DNA of 28,078 nucleotides, taken from an uncultured Clostridia bacterium (GTDB lineage Bacteria; Bacillota; Clostridia; UMGS1810). Numbering within the stretch: the first letter of the stretch is position 1; every line of letters begins with the position of its first letter. Positions 16,742 through 24,427 of the stretch are shown piece after piece. The translations under genes were made by a program, and so were the position numbers. The stretch spans positions 1 to 28,078 of the forward strand of contig CAKSIN010000027.1 in assembly GCA_934463115.1 (NCBI GenBank), read 5' to 3'. The notes beneath the pieces are model-generated. The model did no database searches, was not told the DNA's origin, and was given only the letters and a program-made list of their open reading frames with translations.

Positions 16742-18016
16742 ATGCAAACGGGAACGGATATTGTAAAAATCAGCCGTATGGAAAAAATTACGGCAAACGG
16801 TGTGCCGAAGAAAATTTTTTCAGACAGAGAGATTGAATATATTTCTTCAAAGTCACACAGAGCGCAGACGGCTGCGGGAATGTATGCGGCAAAAGAAGCA
16901 TATCTTAAAGCTGTGGGCAAGGGCATATTTTCCGTGCCGCTCAGCAGCATTGAAGTATTGCACCGCGGTTCGGGCATGCCATATATATCCGTGAGCGGAA
17001 ATGGCAATATTTCGAATATGCCGAGCTTTGCTGATGTAAGCATAGCTCACGACGGTGAATACGCCGTTGCATTTGTCACACTTGCGCGTGATGAAAACCA
17101 CGAAAGATTTATAAGGGCAATTTCTGTGTTTGACAACTGTGCAGACGATGTAATTGCACCGCCGGAAATTGCGGCGCTGCTCCCCAAACGCGCTGCCGAT
17201 ATGCACAAAGGTACATGCGGAAGGCTTTTTGCCGCGGCAGGTTCGCGCGGTCTGACAGGCGCTGCGATAATGTCATGCCGTTCGGCACTGCGCTGTGGAG
17301 CCGGGCTGGTTACACTGGGATGCTGCGGCAGTCTCAACGATATTTTTGAGAGTTCATTGCTTGAAGCAATGACGCTTCCGCTGCCGGACGAGAATGGAAC
17401 ATTCTCAGTCGATGCTGCGAAGAATGTCGCGGAAAAAGCTGCGGCAGCCGATGTATGTCTTGCAGGTCCCGGTATAGGCAGAAGCAGCGGTGCCATGCAG
17501 GTAACATACTTCGTTACCGCCGCACGCGGTGTACGCGCAGTTATAGATGCGGACGGTTTGTATGCACTGGCGCAAAACAAAGATATACTTGCCTCGCACG
17601 GTGCCGAGCTTATCCTCACACCTCACATAGGCGAGTTTTCCGCACTGACCGGCTTGGACGCAGAATTCATTTTGCAAAACACAAAAAAACTCGCGGCGGA
17701 ATTTGCTCAGAAATACAACGTGACTCTGGTGCTCAAATCACACAGAACCATTGTTGCAGCACCCGACGGTAAATGTTTTGAAAACATACTCGGGAACCCC
17801 GGTATGGCAACCGGCGGGAGCGGCGATGTTCTTGCCGGAGCAATCGCGTCATTTGCAGCCCAGGGAATGAGCTCGGCAGATGCCGCAAAAGCAGGCGTAT
17901 TCATACATTCCCTTGCCGCCGATATGGCAGCGGCAGACAAGGGTGAGTATTCGCTTCTGCCCGAAGACATAATCGAAACTCTGCCATATGCAATAAAATA
18001 TATCAGCGGGAGGTAA
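16742..18016 (+). CDS. Fusion: holo-ACP synthase (AcpS) + ADP-dependent NAD(P)H-hydrate dehydratase (NnrD)
   Basis: A continuous 424-residue reading frame joins two enzymes. Residues 1-118 are AcpS, which transfers phosphopantetheine from CoA to acyl carrier protein: G-T-D-I-V with Mg-binding D6, A-A-K-E-A with E52, and S-I-A-H-D near 100. Residues about 125-424 are the ribokinase-like NnrD domain, which dehydrates damaged NAD(P)HX using ADP: G-L-T-G-A-A-I (170), C-G-A-G-L-V-T, A-G-P-G-I-G (241), D-A-D-G-L, T-P-H-I-G-E-F, and N-P-G-M-A-T-G-G-S-G-D with catalytic D362. The epimerase (NnrE, YjeF_N) that usually precedes NnrD is absent. Both active sites look intact, so the protein is probably bifunctional. 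Neighbours (LolA-like lipoprotein, alr, ndoAI, ndoA) match the Bacillus acpS locus. Confidence 0.9.
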   Translation: MQTGTDIVKISRMEKITANGVPKKIFSDREIEYISSKSHRAQTAAGMYAAKEAYLKAVGKGIFSVPLSSIEVLHRGSGMPYISVSGNGNISNMPSFADVSIAHDGEYAVAFVTLARDENHERFIRAISVFDNCADDVIAPPEIAALLPKRAADMHKGTCGRLFAAAGSRGLTGAAIMSCRSALRCGAGLVTLGCCGSLNDIFESSLLEAMTLPLPDENGTFSVDAAKNVAEKAAAADVCLAGPGIGRSSGAMQVTYFVTAARGVRAVIDADGLYALAQNKDILASHGAELILTPHIGEFSALTGLDAEFILQNTKKLAAEFAQKYNVTLVLKSHRTIVAAPDGKCFENILGNPGMATGGSGDVLAGAIASFAAQGMSSADAAKAGVFIHSLAADMAAADKGEYSLLPEDIIETLPYAIKYISGR

Positions 18017-18022
18017 TCTTTC

Positions 18023-18592
18023 ATGCGGCACAAGCTGATAATTGCTGTCATGCTTGTACCAATGATGATATTGCTTTCGGGATGCGAAAGCCGGGAAAAA
18101 TACGCAGAGACAATTCACGACCGTATTCACGAAAACTTCAGCAGTATAAAAAGCTACACTGCTCAGTGTACGGTTACTGTTCACACGCAAAAGGATAATG
18201 TGTACAACGTGAAGATGAGCTATGACAAAGATACCAATACATACCGCCTGGCATATGACGATATCGGAATAAGTATCAGCAATGAAACAGCCGAAATTAC
18301 AAAAGGCGACCGAAAACTGAAATCAAGAAGCAGCAATTCGTATATGCCTATGTTTATAAACAACTTTTTCAGGCGGTACTACAACGGCGAAAACGCAACA
18401 GCCGATGTATCAAATATAAAGAATTTCGGAACAACCACTCTGGAGGTTCAACTGTCGGACAACGACAAAAACGCCTCGTTTGAAAAACTGTGGATTGATA
18501 ACAAAACCGCACTGCCGCTGAAAGCGGATATCTGCAAGCAGGACGGCAGCATTTATATGGAAATAATATACAAAGATTTTAAATTCAACTGA
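18023..18592 (+). CDS. Lipoprotein, YdcC/LolA-like
   Basis: A 189-residue lipoprotein. An N-terminal signal sequence with lipobox L-L-S-G-C (Cys about 21) predicts lipid attachment on the outer face of the membrane. The rest is a beta-rich domain (repeated S-Y-T-A-Q-C-T-V-T-V, Y-N-V-K-M-S-Y, T-T-L-E-V-Q-L-S-D, L-P-L-K-A-D-I), like the LolA/LppX fold of Bacillus YdcC, annotated as an outer-membrane lipoprotein-sorting-like protein. YdcC lies between acpS and alr in Bacillus, the same place as here, and this context supports the assignment. GGGAGG precedes the ATG, 6 bases after the fusion gene. Function in Gram-positives is not established. Confidence 0.8.
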   Translation: MRHKLIIAVMLVPMMILLSGCESREKYAETIHDRIHENFSSIKSYTAQCTVTVHTQKDNVYNVKMSYDKDTNTYRLAYDDIGISISNETAEITKGDRKLKSRSSNSYMPMFINNFFRRYYNGENATADVSNIKNFGTTTLEVQLSDNDKNASFEKLWIDNKTALPLKADICKQDGSIYMEIIYKDFKFN

Positions 18593-18608
18593 ACAAAGGG
18601 ATGATACA

Positions 18609-19769
18609 ATGCGTGCATGGGCAGAAATAGACCTGGACGCTATAGTGCATAACTATAACGAAATACGTCGTATAACAAACAAAAATTCAAAAATAATGGC
18701 AATAATAAAGGCGGACGCATATGGTCACGGATTTAAGGCAATAGCGTCTACCCTGCTTAAATGCGGAGTTGATGCTTTCGGAGTTGCAACAACAGACGAG
18801 GCACTGCAAATCCGCCGCGCCGGGTTTACACAGCCGGTGCTCATCCTCGGTGTAATTCCCGAGGATGAATACAAAGATGTCATTGAAAATGCCATATCGA
18901 TATCAATATCCGGATACGATACCGCAAAACGTGTCTCGGACGCCGCGCAAAAAATCGGAATAAATGCCAGAATACACATAAAACTTGACACCGGAATGGG
19001 ACGAATCGGATTTGTCTGCGGCGATGACGACGAAGAAATTGTCAATGAAATATCGGAAATATCCAAGCTCCCGAATATTACAACAGAGGGGATATTCTCA
19101 CACTTTTCAAAAGCCGACGAATCGGACGACAGCTACACAAGGCTGCAGTTTGAAAGATTCCGCAGGATATGCAATATGCTGAATGACCGCAATATAAGCA
19201 TTGCATACCGGCATATATGCAACAGCGCCGGTATAATGCAATTTCCCGAGTGCCACATGGATATGGTTCGCAGCGGTATAATAACCTACGGCCTGTACCC
19301 GTCCGATGATGTGGATAAAGCCAAGCTTAACCTTGTGCCGGCAATGTCTGTAAAAACAACGGTTACCAACATCAAGGAGATTCACCACGAAAGCCCCATA
19401 AGCTACGGCGGAAAATATACGGCGCACCCCGGGCAGAAAGTGGCGACAATAGCAATAGGCTATGCCGACGGATTTTCAAGGATTCTTTCGTCGAAAGCAA
19501 GCGTTATTGCAGGCGGCAAATATGCGAAAGTAATCGGAAATATCTGTATGGATCAATGCATGATAGATATTACGGATATCGACAATATAAAAATCGGCGA
19601 TGAGGTTATAATATTCGGCTCCGACGGCAATAATACGATTACCGTAGAATCTGTTGCCGAAAAACTCGGCACGATAAATTACGAGGTTGTATGCTCGGTC
19701 GGCAAACGGGTACCGCGCGCCTACATACAAAACGGGCAAACCGTCGGCGTCCTTAATTACCTTTTGTGA
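18609..19769 (+). CDS. alr: Alanine racemase
   Basis: A 386-residue, PLP-dependent, fold-type III alanine racemase that makes D-alanine for peptidoglycan. The PLP-binding motif I-I-K-A-D-A-Y-G-H-G (Lys34), K-L-D-T-G-M-G-R-I-G-F, H-x-C-N-S-A-G, and the second catalytic Tyr in I-S-Y-G-G-K-Y are present; the C-terminal domain is complete (G-N-I-C-M-D-Q-C-M-I-D, N-Y-E-V-V-C-S-V-G-K-R-V-P-R). A short AAAGGG ribosome site precedes the ATG, 16 bases after the lipoprotein gene. A new promoter follows the gene. Confidence 0.97.
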   Translation: MRAWAEIDLDAIVHNYNEIRRITNKNSKIMAIIKADAYGHGFKAIASTLLKCGVDAFGVATTDEALQIRRAGFTQPVLILGVIPEDEYKDVIENAISISISGYDTAKRVSDAAQKIGINARIHIKLDTGMGRIGFVCGDDDEEIVNEISEISKLPNITTEGIFSHFSKADESDDSYTRLQFERFRRICNMLNDRNISIAYRHICNSAGIMQFPECHMDMVRSGIITYGLYPSDDVDKAKLNLVPAMSVKTTVTNIKEIHHESPISYGGKYTAHPGQKVATIAIGYADGFSRILSSKASVIAGGKYAKVIGNICMDQCMIDITDIDNIKIGDEVIIFGSDGNNTITVESVAEKLGTINYEVVCSVGKRVPRAYIQNGQTVGVLNYLL

Positions 19770-19801
19770 TATGGAAATTTTTTCATTGGGTATAAATACA
19801 T

Positions 19802-19830
19802 TTGACTTTTGCGCAAAAAAAATATATAAT
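19802..19830 (+). promoter_or_regulatory. Promoter of the ndoAI-ndoA toxin-antitoxin operon
   Basis: TTGACT (19802-19807), a 17-base spacer, then TATAAT (19825-19830), located between alr and the antitoxin. It lets the toxin-antitoxin pair be expressed independently of the upstream operon. Confidence 0.75.
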
Positions 19831-19867
19831 TATCATATCAAGGTGATTAAAAGGGGGCGTGGTTATC

Positions 19868-20143
19868 TTGTCGCATCAAAAAAAAATACTTATATCTTTG
19901 CCTGATTCGCTTTTGAGCGAGGCGGACAGCCTTGCGACTGCCAGGAGCCTTAGCCGGAGTGAATTTGTAAGAGAGGCAATGCGTACGTACATTCACGAAG
20001 CAAAAAAGGCAGAAATATCCGCCATGCTGAAAAAAGGCTACTGCGAAATGGCGGAAATCAATATTGAAATTGCCGATTATTGCTTTGAGGCGGACAACAT
20101 TCAGCAGCAGATCTACGAGGAAAAACTTGCGGAGTGTGAATGA
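19868..20143 (+). CDS. ndoAI: Antitoxin EndoAI (ribbon-helix-helix)
   Basis: I choose the TTG at 19868 (91 residues): AGGGGG at 19852-19857 is 10 bases upstream, whereas the in-frame GTG at 19859 lies almost on top of that site. Residues about 5-50 form a ribbon-helix-helix/CopG DNA-binding domain (K-K-I-L-I-S-L-P-D-S-L-L...S-R-S-E-F-V-R-E-A-M). The acidic C-terminal part (about 55-91) is the likely toxin-binding tail. It should neutralise EndoA and repress the operon together with it. Its end overlaps the toxin start by 4 bases (ATGA). Confidence 0.9.
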   Translation: MSHQKKILISLPDSLLSEADSLATARSLSRSEFVREAMRTYIHEAKKAEISAMLKKGYCEMAEINIEIADYCFEADNIQQQIYEEKLAECE

Positions 20144-20493
20144 AATTGACAGTTAAACGTGGAGAAATTTTTTACGCAGATTTAAGTCCGGTTGTCGGTT
20201 CGGAGCAGGGCGGTATACGTCCCGTGCTTGTGGTTCAAAATGATGTTGGCAACAAATACAGTCCGACTGTTATCATTGCGGCGATTACATCGCAGATAAA
20301 CAAGGCAAAATTGCCCACACATATTGAAATTTCCGGCGATGAATACGGTCTGAGCAAGGACTCTGTTATTTTATGCGAACAAGTCCGCACGATCGACAAA
20401 CGCCGGCTTAAAGAAAGAATCGGGCATCTTGATGACTCACTTATGGCAAAAATTGACACCGCGCTGAAAATCAGCTTTGGTATCGATGATTAG
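20140..20493 (+). CDS. ndoA: Toxin EndoA, MazF-type mRNA endoribonuclease
   Basis: A 117-residue MazF/PemK-fold endoribonuclease that cuts single-stranded mRNA at a short sequence (U^ACAU in Bacillus; specificity here untested). The family signature is clear: V-K-R-G-E-I-F-Y-A-D-L-S-P-V-V-G-S-E-Q-G-G-x-R-P-V-L-V-V-Q-N-D, then T-V-I-I-A-A-I-T-S, and D-S-V-I-L-C-E-Q-V-R-T-I-D-K-R-R-L. The catalytic Arg (about 25) and Thr (about 48) equivalents are present, so the toxin looks active. Start overlaps the antitoxin stop (ATGA). Confidence 0.96.
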   Translation: MKLTVKRGEIFYADLSPVVGSEQGGIRPVLVVQNDVGNKYSPTVIIAAITSQINKAKLPTHIEISGDEYGLSKDSVILCEQVRTIDKRRLKERIGHLDDSLMAKIDTALKISFGIDD

Positions 20494-20516
20494 TATACTT
20501 TAAAGGAGACTCACAA

Positions 20517-21023
20517 ATGATGATAACAAAAAAAATTAACAAAAGACTTATTGCCTTTGTGCTTATATGCATTGCTGTTCTTTCGGTAACCGCTGTGATC
20601 GTAATTGCATCGCCCGGCGACGGAAACGATCCGCTCATTACACTGTCGTACATAAACGACACGGTGATTCCGAATCTTAAAAGCTATGTTGACGAAAAAG
20701 TTGCGTCATCATCTTCATCATTGAATCAGACACAGACGGTCGTGTCCGGTTCGGCAGGCTTCAGCCTTGTAAACATTAAGGCAAATCACACCGTAATCGG
20801 CGACGAGGGAACGGAATTTGTTCTTCGTATGGGTAATGGAACGATTGTTGCAACATCAAACGGCGGAGTGGCAGACCTTACAGACGGTGCTGACCTTGCG
20901 GACGGCACACCCATACCTGCCAACCACAATCTGCTGTCACCAAAGAACGACAAACGCGGACTGCACATGGATACGGCAGGAATTGTGCTGATTAAGGGTA
21001 CATATACCGTTATTCCGGATTGA
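20517..21023 (+). CDS. Small exported protein of unknown function
   Basis: A 168-residue protein with AAAGGAGA 9 bases before the ATG. Residues 12-32 form a single hydrophobic segment after a KKINKR start (signal anchor or signal peptide). Residues about 40-65 are a short helical stretch (L-S-Y-I-N-D-T-V-I-P-N-L-K-S-Y-V-D-E-K-V) then Ser-rich. The C-terminal part (75-168) has a G-D-E-G-T-E-F-V-L-R-M-G-N-G-T core followed by S-N-G-G-V-A-D-L-T-D-G, and ends in I-K-G-T-Y-T-V. I have the impression of similar C-terminal domains in other clostridial exported proteins, but know no function. It is 23 bases after ndoA and ends at a bidirectional terminator before spoIVB. Confidence 0.8.
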   Translation: MMITKKINKRLIAFVLICIAVLSVTAVIVIASPGDGNDPLITLSYINDTVIPNLKSYVDEKVASSSSSLNQTQTVVSGSAGFSLVNIKANHTVIGDEGTEFVLRMGNGTIVATSNGGVADLTDGADLADGTPIPANHNLLSPKNDKRGLHMDTAGIVLIKGTYTVIPD

Positions 21024-21108
21024 GCATAATTTAATTTGGTATTTTCAAATTATTTGGAATTTCATAAAATGCTTTATTTTCAATTTAAAATAATAAATAT
21101 ATGTATTG

Positions 21109-21139
21109 ATGCTCACTTATATCCGTTATAAGTGAGCAT
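21109..21139. terminator. Bidirectional terminator between 20517 gene and spoIVB
   Basis: Perfect 13-base stem (21109-21121 with 21127-21139) and a 5-base loop in the 121-base gap between convergent genes. The plus-side tail is T-rich but interrupted (TCATCTTATCTTATTTTT); the minus-side tail is AT-rich. Confidence 0.75.
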
Positions 21140-21144
21140 TCATC

Positions 21145-22383
21145 TTATCTTATTTTTGCTGCCTCCGATAACATATTTTCTGCAAAAATTGCATACCCTT
21201 TGGTTGGATTATTTACAAAAACATGTGTAACCGCTCCGACTATTTTCCCGTTCTGCACTATTGGCGAACCCGACATTCCCTGAATTATTCCGCCGGTTTT
21301 TGAAATAAGACGGCGATCCGTTATTTCAATAACCATGCATTTTGAACCGGAAAGACGCATTTTGTTTATGTTACGTATTTTTGCAGCATACTCTTTCGGA
21401 CCGCTGTCATCAATACTGCATATAACGCTTGCATCGCCCTTTTGAATTTGCGACGCCGGCATTACATCAAACTCCTGAATATTGATTGCAGCAGAATTAT
21501 TCAGCAAGCCATACACGCCGATATTAGTGTTTTGCGTGCATTTTCCGACACATTGTGATTCGTCAAGTGCGCCTATTATTTCGCCCGGCTGACCGCTCTT
21601 CCCTTTATTTATTCCGAGTATGGATGCCTTATAAACGCTGCCGCTTTTTATCGGAATGAGCACATCGGCGGTACTGTCGGAAATACCGTGTCCGAGCGAA
21701 GCAAAGCTGCCGCTGTCTTTATCGAAAAATGTCATCGTTCCGATGCCGGCCACGGAATCACGAACCCACATTCCCAGCCGCCGATGGCCGTCGGATGCAC
21801 TCATCGGATATACATTTGCCGTCTGCATACGGCCGTCTCTCTCAAACCCGAGAACACATACACCGTCCGACATATCCACTTGGTCTATAAAATGTGACAC
21901 CGAGCTTATGTCTGCCCCGTTTATGGTCTGCACAATGTCTCCAACCCTCATCCCTGCCTTGGATGCCGGAGATACAACCTGCGTGCCGTCGGCGCCCTCA
22001 AAACCGTCCACAGCTGTTACAACAAGTCCGCGTGCATACATTTTAACGCCAATACATTCACCGGAAACAGCAACTCTCTGCTCCGATGATACATTTACCG
22101 ACACATCTTTTACCGGTATTATTCCAAAAATCATCAGCCGCATATTTTCCGTTTTATCCGTGTTTTGCACAGCCGAATCTTTCAGCCTTCCGGATATCGA
22201 AACACTTTTCGCGTCTGCGCGGCATGAGACAAAATACGGAAGATACGCGTCTACACTGCCGCCGCTTACTATTGTGTAGCTGTTGTCTGCAAAAATGCAC
22301 GACACCAGCGATATATATGTCATCAAAACAATGACCGCCGCAATTGTGACGGCGGCGATTGTTTTTGCAATTTTTTGCGTCAA
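21145..22383 (-). CDS. spoIVB: SpoIVB sporulation signalling serine peptidase
   Basis: A 412-residue PDZ-containing S55-family protease. In spore formers it is secreted from the forespore and triggers processing of pro-sigma-K in the mother cell. Residues about 10-33 are a membrane anchor; about 115-195 a PDZ domain (A-G-M-R-V-G-D-I-V-Q-T-I-N-G). The C-terminal peptidase domain has the catalytic His in S-L-G-H-G-I (His232) and the Ser in Q-G-M-S-G-S-P-I-V-Q (about 371-373), ending T-K-G-Y-A-I-F-A-E-N-M-L. The start is TTG at 22383, set by GAGGTGAT 5 bases upstream; there is no closer ATG. recN and spo0A, its usual neighbours, are not beside it. I could not identify a convincing sigma-F or sigma-G promoter. 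Confidence 0.95.
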   Translation of the reverse strand: MTQKIAKTIAAVTIAAVIVLMTYISLVSCIFADNSYTIVSGGSVDAYLPYFVSCRADAKSVSISGRLKDSAVQNTDKTENMRLMIFGIIPVKDVSVNVSSEQRVAVSGECIGVKMYARGLVVTAVDGFEGADGTQVVSPASKAGMRVGDIVQTINGADISSVSHFIDQVDMSDGVCVLGFERDGRMQTANVYPMSASDGHRRLGMWVRDSVAGIGTMTFFDKDSGSFASLGHGISDSTADVLIPIKSGSVYKASILGINKGKSGQPGEIIGALDESQCVGKCTQNTNIGVYGLLNNSAAINIQEFDVMPASQIQKGDASVICSIDDSGPKEYAAKIRNINKMRLSGSKCMVIEITDRRLISKTGGIIQGMSGSPIVQNGKIVGAVTHVFVNNPTKGYAIFAENMLSEAAKIR

Positions 22384-22541
22384 CGGATATCACCTCAAAT
22401 CTTAAAGATGATATTAATCTTGCCGACAGCAACTTTTTTATTCTGACAAAAAATTGGAGAGTTACGTAATTTAATATATGTATGATATATGTATGATTTT
22501 TTGATAAAATCGACCAAAAATTTGACAATCACACAAAATAA

Positions 22542-22581
22542 AAATCATGTTTTAGTGATTTACGATTGACAATACGTGATT
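22542..22581. promoter_or_regulatory. Repeats around the controller promoter (possible C-box)
   Basis: An inverted repeat with arms AAATCA (22542-22547) and TGATTT (22556-22561) lies just upstream of the -35. The hexamer GTGATT recurs at 22555 and 22576, 21 bases apart, the second inside the promoter spacer. An inverted AATCAC lies at 22527. This is where a restriction controller protein would bind, but the assignment is inference. Confidence 0.35.
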
Positions 22582-22594
22582 TTTGTGGTAAAAT
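22566..22594 (+). promoter_or_regulatory. Promoter of the restriction-modification operon
   Basis: TTGACA (22566-22571), a 17-base spacer, then TAAAAT (22589-22594) with a TGG extended -10: a strong sigma-A-type promoter. Transcription would start near 22601, so the in-frame ATG at 22595 cannot be the controller's start. Confidence 0.75.
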
Positions 22595-22630
22595 ATGAGA
22601 CATATAATCATACTATGGATGGTGATGGAA

Positions 22631-22843
22631 ATGGCTGTTTGCTATAACAGACTATGGAAATTGTTAATAGATAAAAACTTGAAGAAAACCGACTTAAAAC
22701 AGTTATCCGGTATAAGCAGCAATATACTTGCAAAACTCGGAAAAAATGAGCCGGTGGCGGTTGATAGCCTTGAAAAGTTGTGTATTTCACTCAATTGCAA
22801 CATAGAAGATATTATGGAATTTACTTCGGGGGATGATGAATGA
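22631..22843 (+). CDS. HTH controller of the restriction-modification operon
   Basis: A 70-residue Cro/C1-type helix-turn-helix protein. The frame opens at 22595, but that codon precedes the predicted transcription start; the ATG at 22631 has GGATGG 8 bases upstream (22619 and 22625 are alternatives). Helices are evident in Y-N-R-L-W-K-L-L-I-D-K-N-L-K-K-T-D-L-K-Q-L-S-G-I-S, the recognition region S-S-N-I-L-A-K-L-G-K-N-E-P-V, then L-E-K-L-C-I-S-L-N-C-N-I-E-D-I. Small XRE-like proteins ahead of restriction-modification genes act as controllers that delay the nuclease or repress the methylase. It overlaps the first methyltransferase by 4 bases. Confidence 0.82.
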   Translation: MAVCYNRLWKLLIDKNLKKTDLKQLSGISSNILAKLGKNEPVAVDSLEKLCISLNCNIEDIMEFTSGDDE

Positions 22844-23631
22844 TGAACCTTGATTTAATATTTAATCATTCAAGCGAAAATATGTATGAAATTCCAGACA
22901 AAAAAATCGATTTGGTTGTAACATCACCACCATATAATATTGGCATTCAATACGGAAATAAAACTGTGAAAGGCAAGATCTCTGAAAGCAAAGGCGTTAA
23001 GTATGCCGATAACATGAAGGAAGAAGACTATAGGCGTATGTTGGGTGTCGTTTTTTCCGAATGCAAGCGTGTTGTCTCGGATACGGGTTCGATATGGATA
23101 AACATAAAAAATCGTTGTGTTGATGGCGTTATATTACCTCCATTTTGGATTCAGAATTATTTTCAGGATATGTATTTGAAAAACCTGATTATATGGAATT
23201 TTGACTGGGGCGGTTCTACAAATAAAAGATTTTCACCCAGATATGAATTTGTATTTTGGTATGTTAAAGATAAGGATAATTACACATTTAATCTTGATGA
23301 TGTCAAAATACCTGCACTGAATTACAGACCTGACAGATATAAAAGCCAAATGAAAAATCCTACAGATGTATGGCGTATTTCTATGGTTTCGGGAAATTTC
23401 GAAGAGCGAACTTCGCACCCCGCTCAATACCCCGAAGAACTTATTGAAAGAATTATTCTTGCTGGAACTAATAAAGAGGAAGTGGTTTTAGATCCTTTTA
23501 TGGGAAGCGGAACAACAGCTGCAGTTGCCAAGAAACTTGGCAGGCATTATCTTGGATATGAAACCGTCAAAGAATATTGTGAAATTGCAAACGATCGTCT
23601 GCTGAAAATTAAGGAGAACAATGATGATTGA
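22840..23631 (+). CDS. DNA methyltransferase 1 (beta class, N4-cytosine or N6-adenine)
   Basis: A 263-residue amino-methyltransferase of the beta class: catalytic motif IV T-S-P-P-Y-N (residues 28-33) comes before the AdoMet-binding motif I D-P-F-M-G-S-G-T-T (218-226). The S-P-P-Y form is most usual in N4-cytosine enzymes, but N6-adenine enzymes with it occur, so the base is not settled. A late N-P-T-D-V-W then H-P-A-Q-Y-P-E-E-L motif is shared with the next gene. It protects host DNA from the nuclease encoded downstream. Start overlaps the controller stop (ATGA); GGGGGATGATG precedes it. Base composition is more AT-rich than in the flanking genes. Confidence 0.92.
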   Translation: MMNLDLIFNHSSENMYEIPDKKIDLVVTSPPYNIGIQYGNKTVKGKISESKGVKYADNMKEEDYRRMLGVVFSECKRVVSDTGSIWINIKNRCVDGVILPPFWIQNYFQDMYLKNLIIWNFDWGGSTNKRFSPRYEFVFWYVKDKDNYTFNLDDVKIPALNYRPDRYKSQMKNPTDVWRISMVSGNFEERTSHPAQYPEELIERIILAGTNKEEVVLDPFMGSGTTAAVAKKLGRHYLGYETVKEYCEIANDRLLKIKENNDD

Positions 23632-24415
23632 TATAACTTATAGAATCGGTGATTGTCGAGAACTGTTAAAAGAGGTTCCTGATTCTTCTGTCAAATTAGT
23701 TGTGACATCGCCACCGTATAACATTGGTAAACCTTATGGAACATATAAAGATAAAATAGCATTGAACGACTGGGAAAATCTGATTAGGGATGTTACAAAA
23801 GAAGTGTATAGGATTCTTACTCCGGATGGCAGTTTCTTCTTAAACCTTTCTCCAGTCCCTTATGGAAAAGATAAAGAAATTCTTCCATTACCTTTTATTG
23901 GTTATCAGATTTTTAAGGAAACCGGATTATATTTAAGAAATATAATTACATGGACATTTAATAATATGCAAAATTGTACCAATCGTTTGTCAGGAAGATA
24001 CGAAAATATTTTATGGGGGGTTAAGGATTTAGATAATTATGTTTTTAATTTGGATGACATTCGAATACCATATATAACAAAAAATGATAATCGATTGGAG
24101 GGTGGAAGTGGCAGAAATCCCACCGATGTTTGGTATTTTGACCGTGTAAATAATATGACAAAGAAAAAACTTGGATTACAACATCCGACTGTTTATCCTC
24201 TCCAGATGATAATGAGAATTTTAAAAATGTCAAGTAATCCCGGTGACACCGTTCTTGACCCATTCGTCGGGAGTGGAACATCGTTGGTCGCGGCATGTCT
24301 CCTCAATAGAAATGGCATTGGATTTGAACTTGATGACAAATACGCAAAAGAGATAGAAATGCGGTTGAAGCAAGAGGCTGGCTGCATTCAAAATTCATTC
24401 GATGATTTAGAATAG
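23621..24415 (+). CDS. DNA methyltransferase 2 (beta class, paralogue)
   Basis: A 264-residue paralogue of the preceding methyltransferase: motif IV T-S-P-P-Y-N at 29-34, motif I D-P-F-V-G-S-G-T at 213-220, and the shared N-P-T-D-V-W and H-P-x-x-Y-P motifs. It overlaps the first gene by 11 bases, with an AAGGAG ribosome site inside that gene. The middle part, where target recognition should lie, differs between the two. Two separate methylases in one system usually mean an asymmetric recognition sequence, each enzyme modifying one strand. Confidence 0.92.
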   Translation: MMIDITYRIGDCRELLKEVPDSSVKLVVTSPPYNIGKPYGTYKDKIALNDWENLIRDVTKEVYRILTPDGSFFLNLSPVPYGKDKEILPLPFIGYQIFKETGLYLRNIITWTFNNMQNCTNRLSGRYENILWGVKDLDNYVFNLDDIRIPYITKNDNRLEGGSGRNPTDVWYFDRVNNMTKKKLGLQHPTVYPLQMIMRILKMSSNPGDTVLDPFVGSGTSLVAACLLNRNGIGFELDDKYAKEIEMRLKQEAGCIQNSFDDLE

Positions 24416-24427
24416 TGAGGTGATAGT

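Noticed and set aside
22475..22496. Perfect tandem 11-base repeat TATATGTATGA upstream of spoIVB and at the island edge
   Set aside because: Only two AT-rich copies; no matching copy at the other side of the island (27446-27607), so I do not call it an attachment site.
22384..22500. Search for a sigma-F/sigma-G promoter of spoIVB
   Set aside because: Several CATA-like words occur in the AT-rich stretch but none has a well-spaced partner that I can defend.
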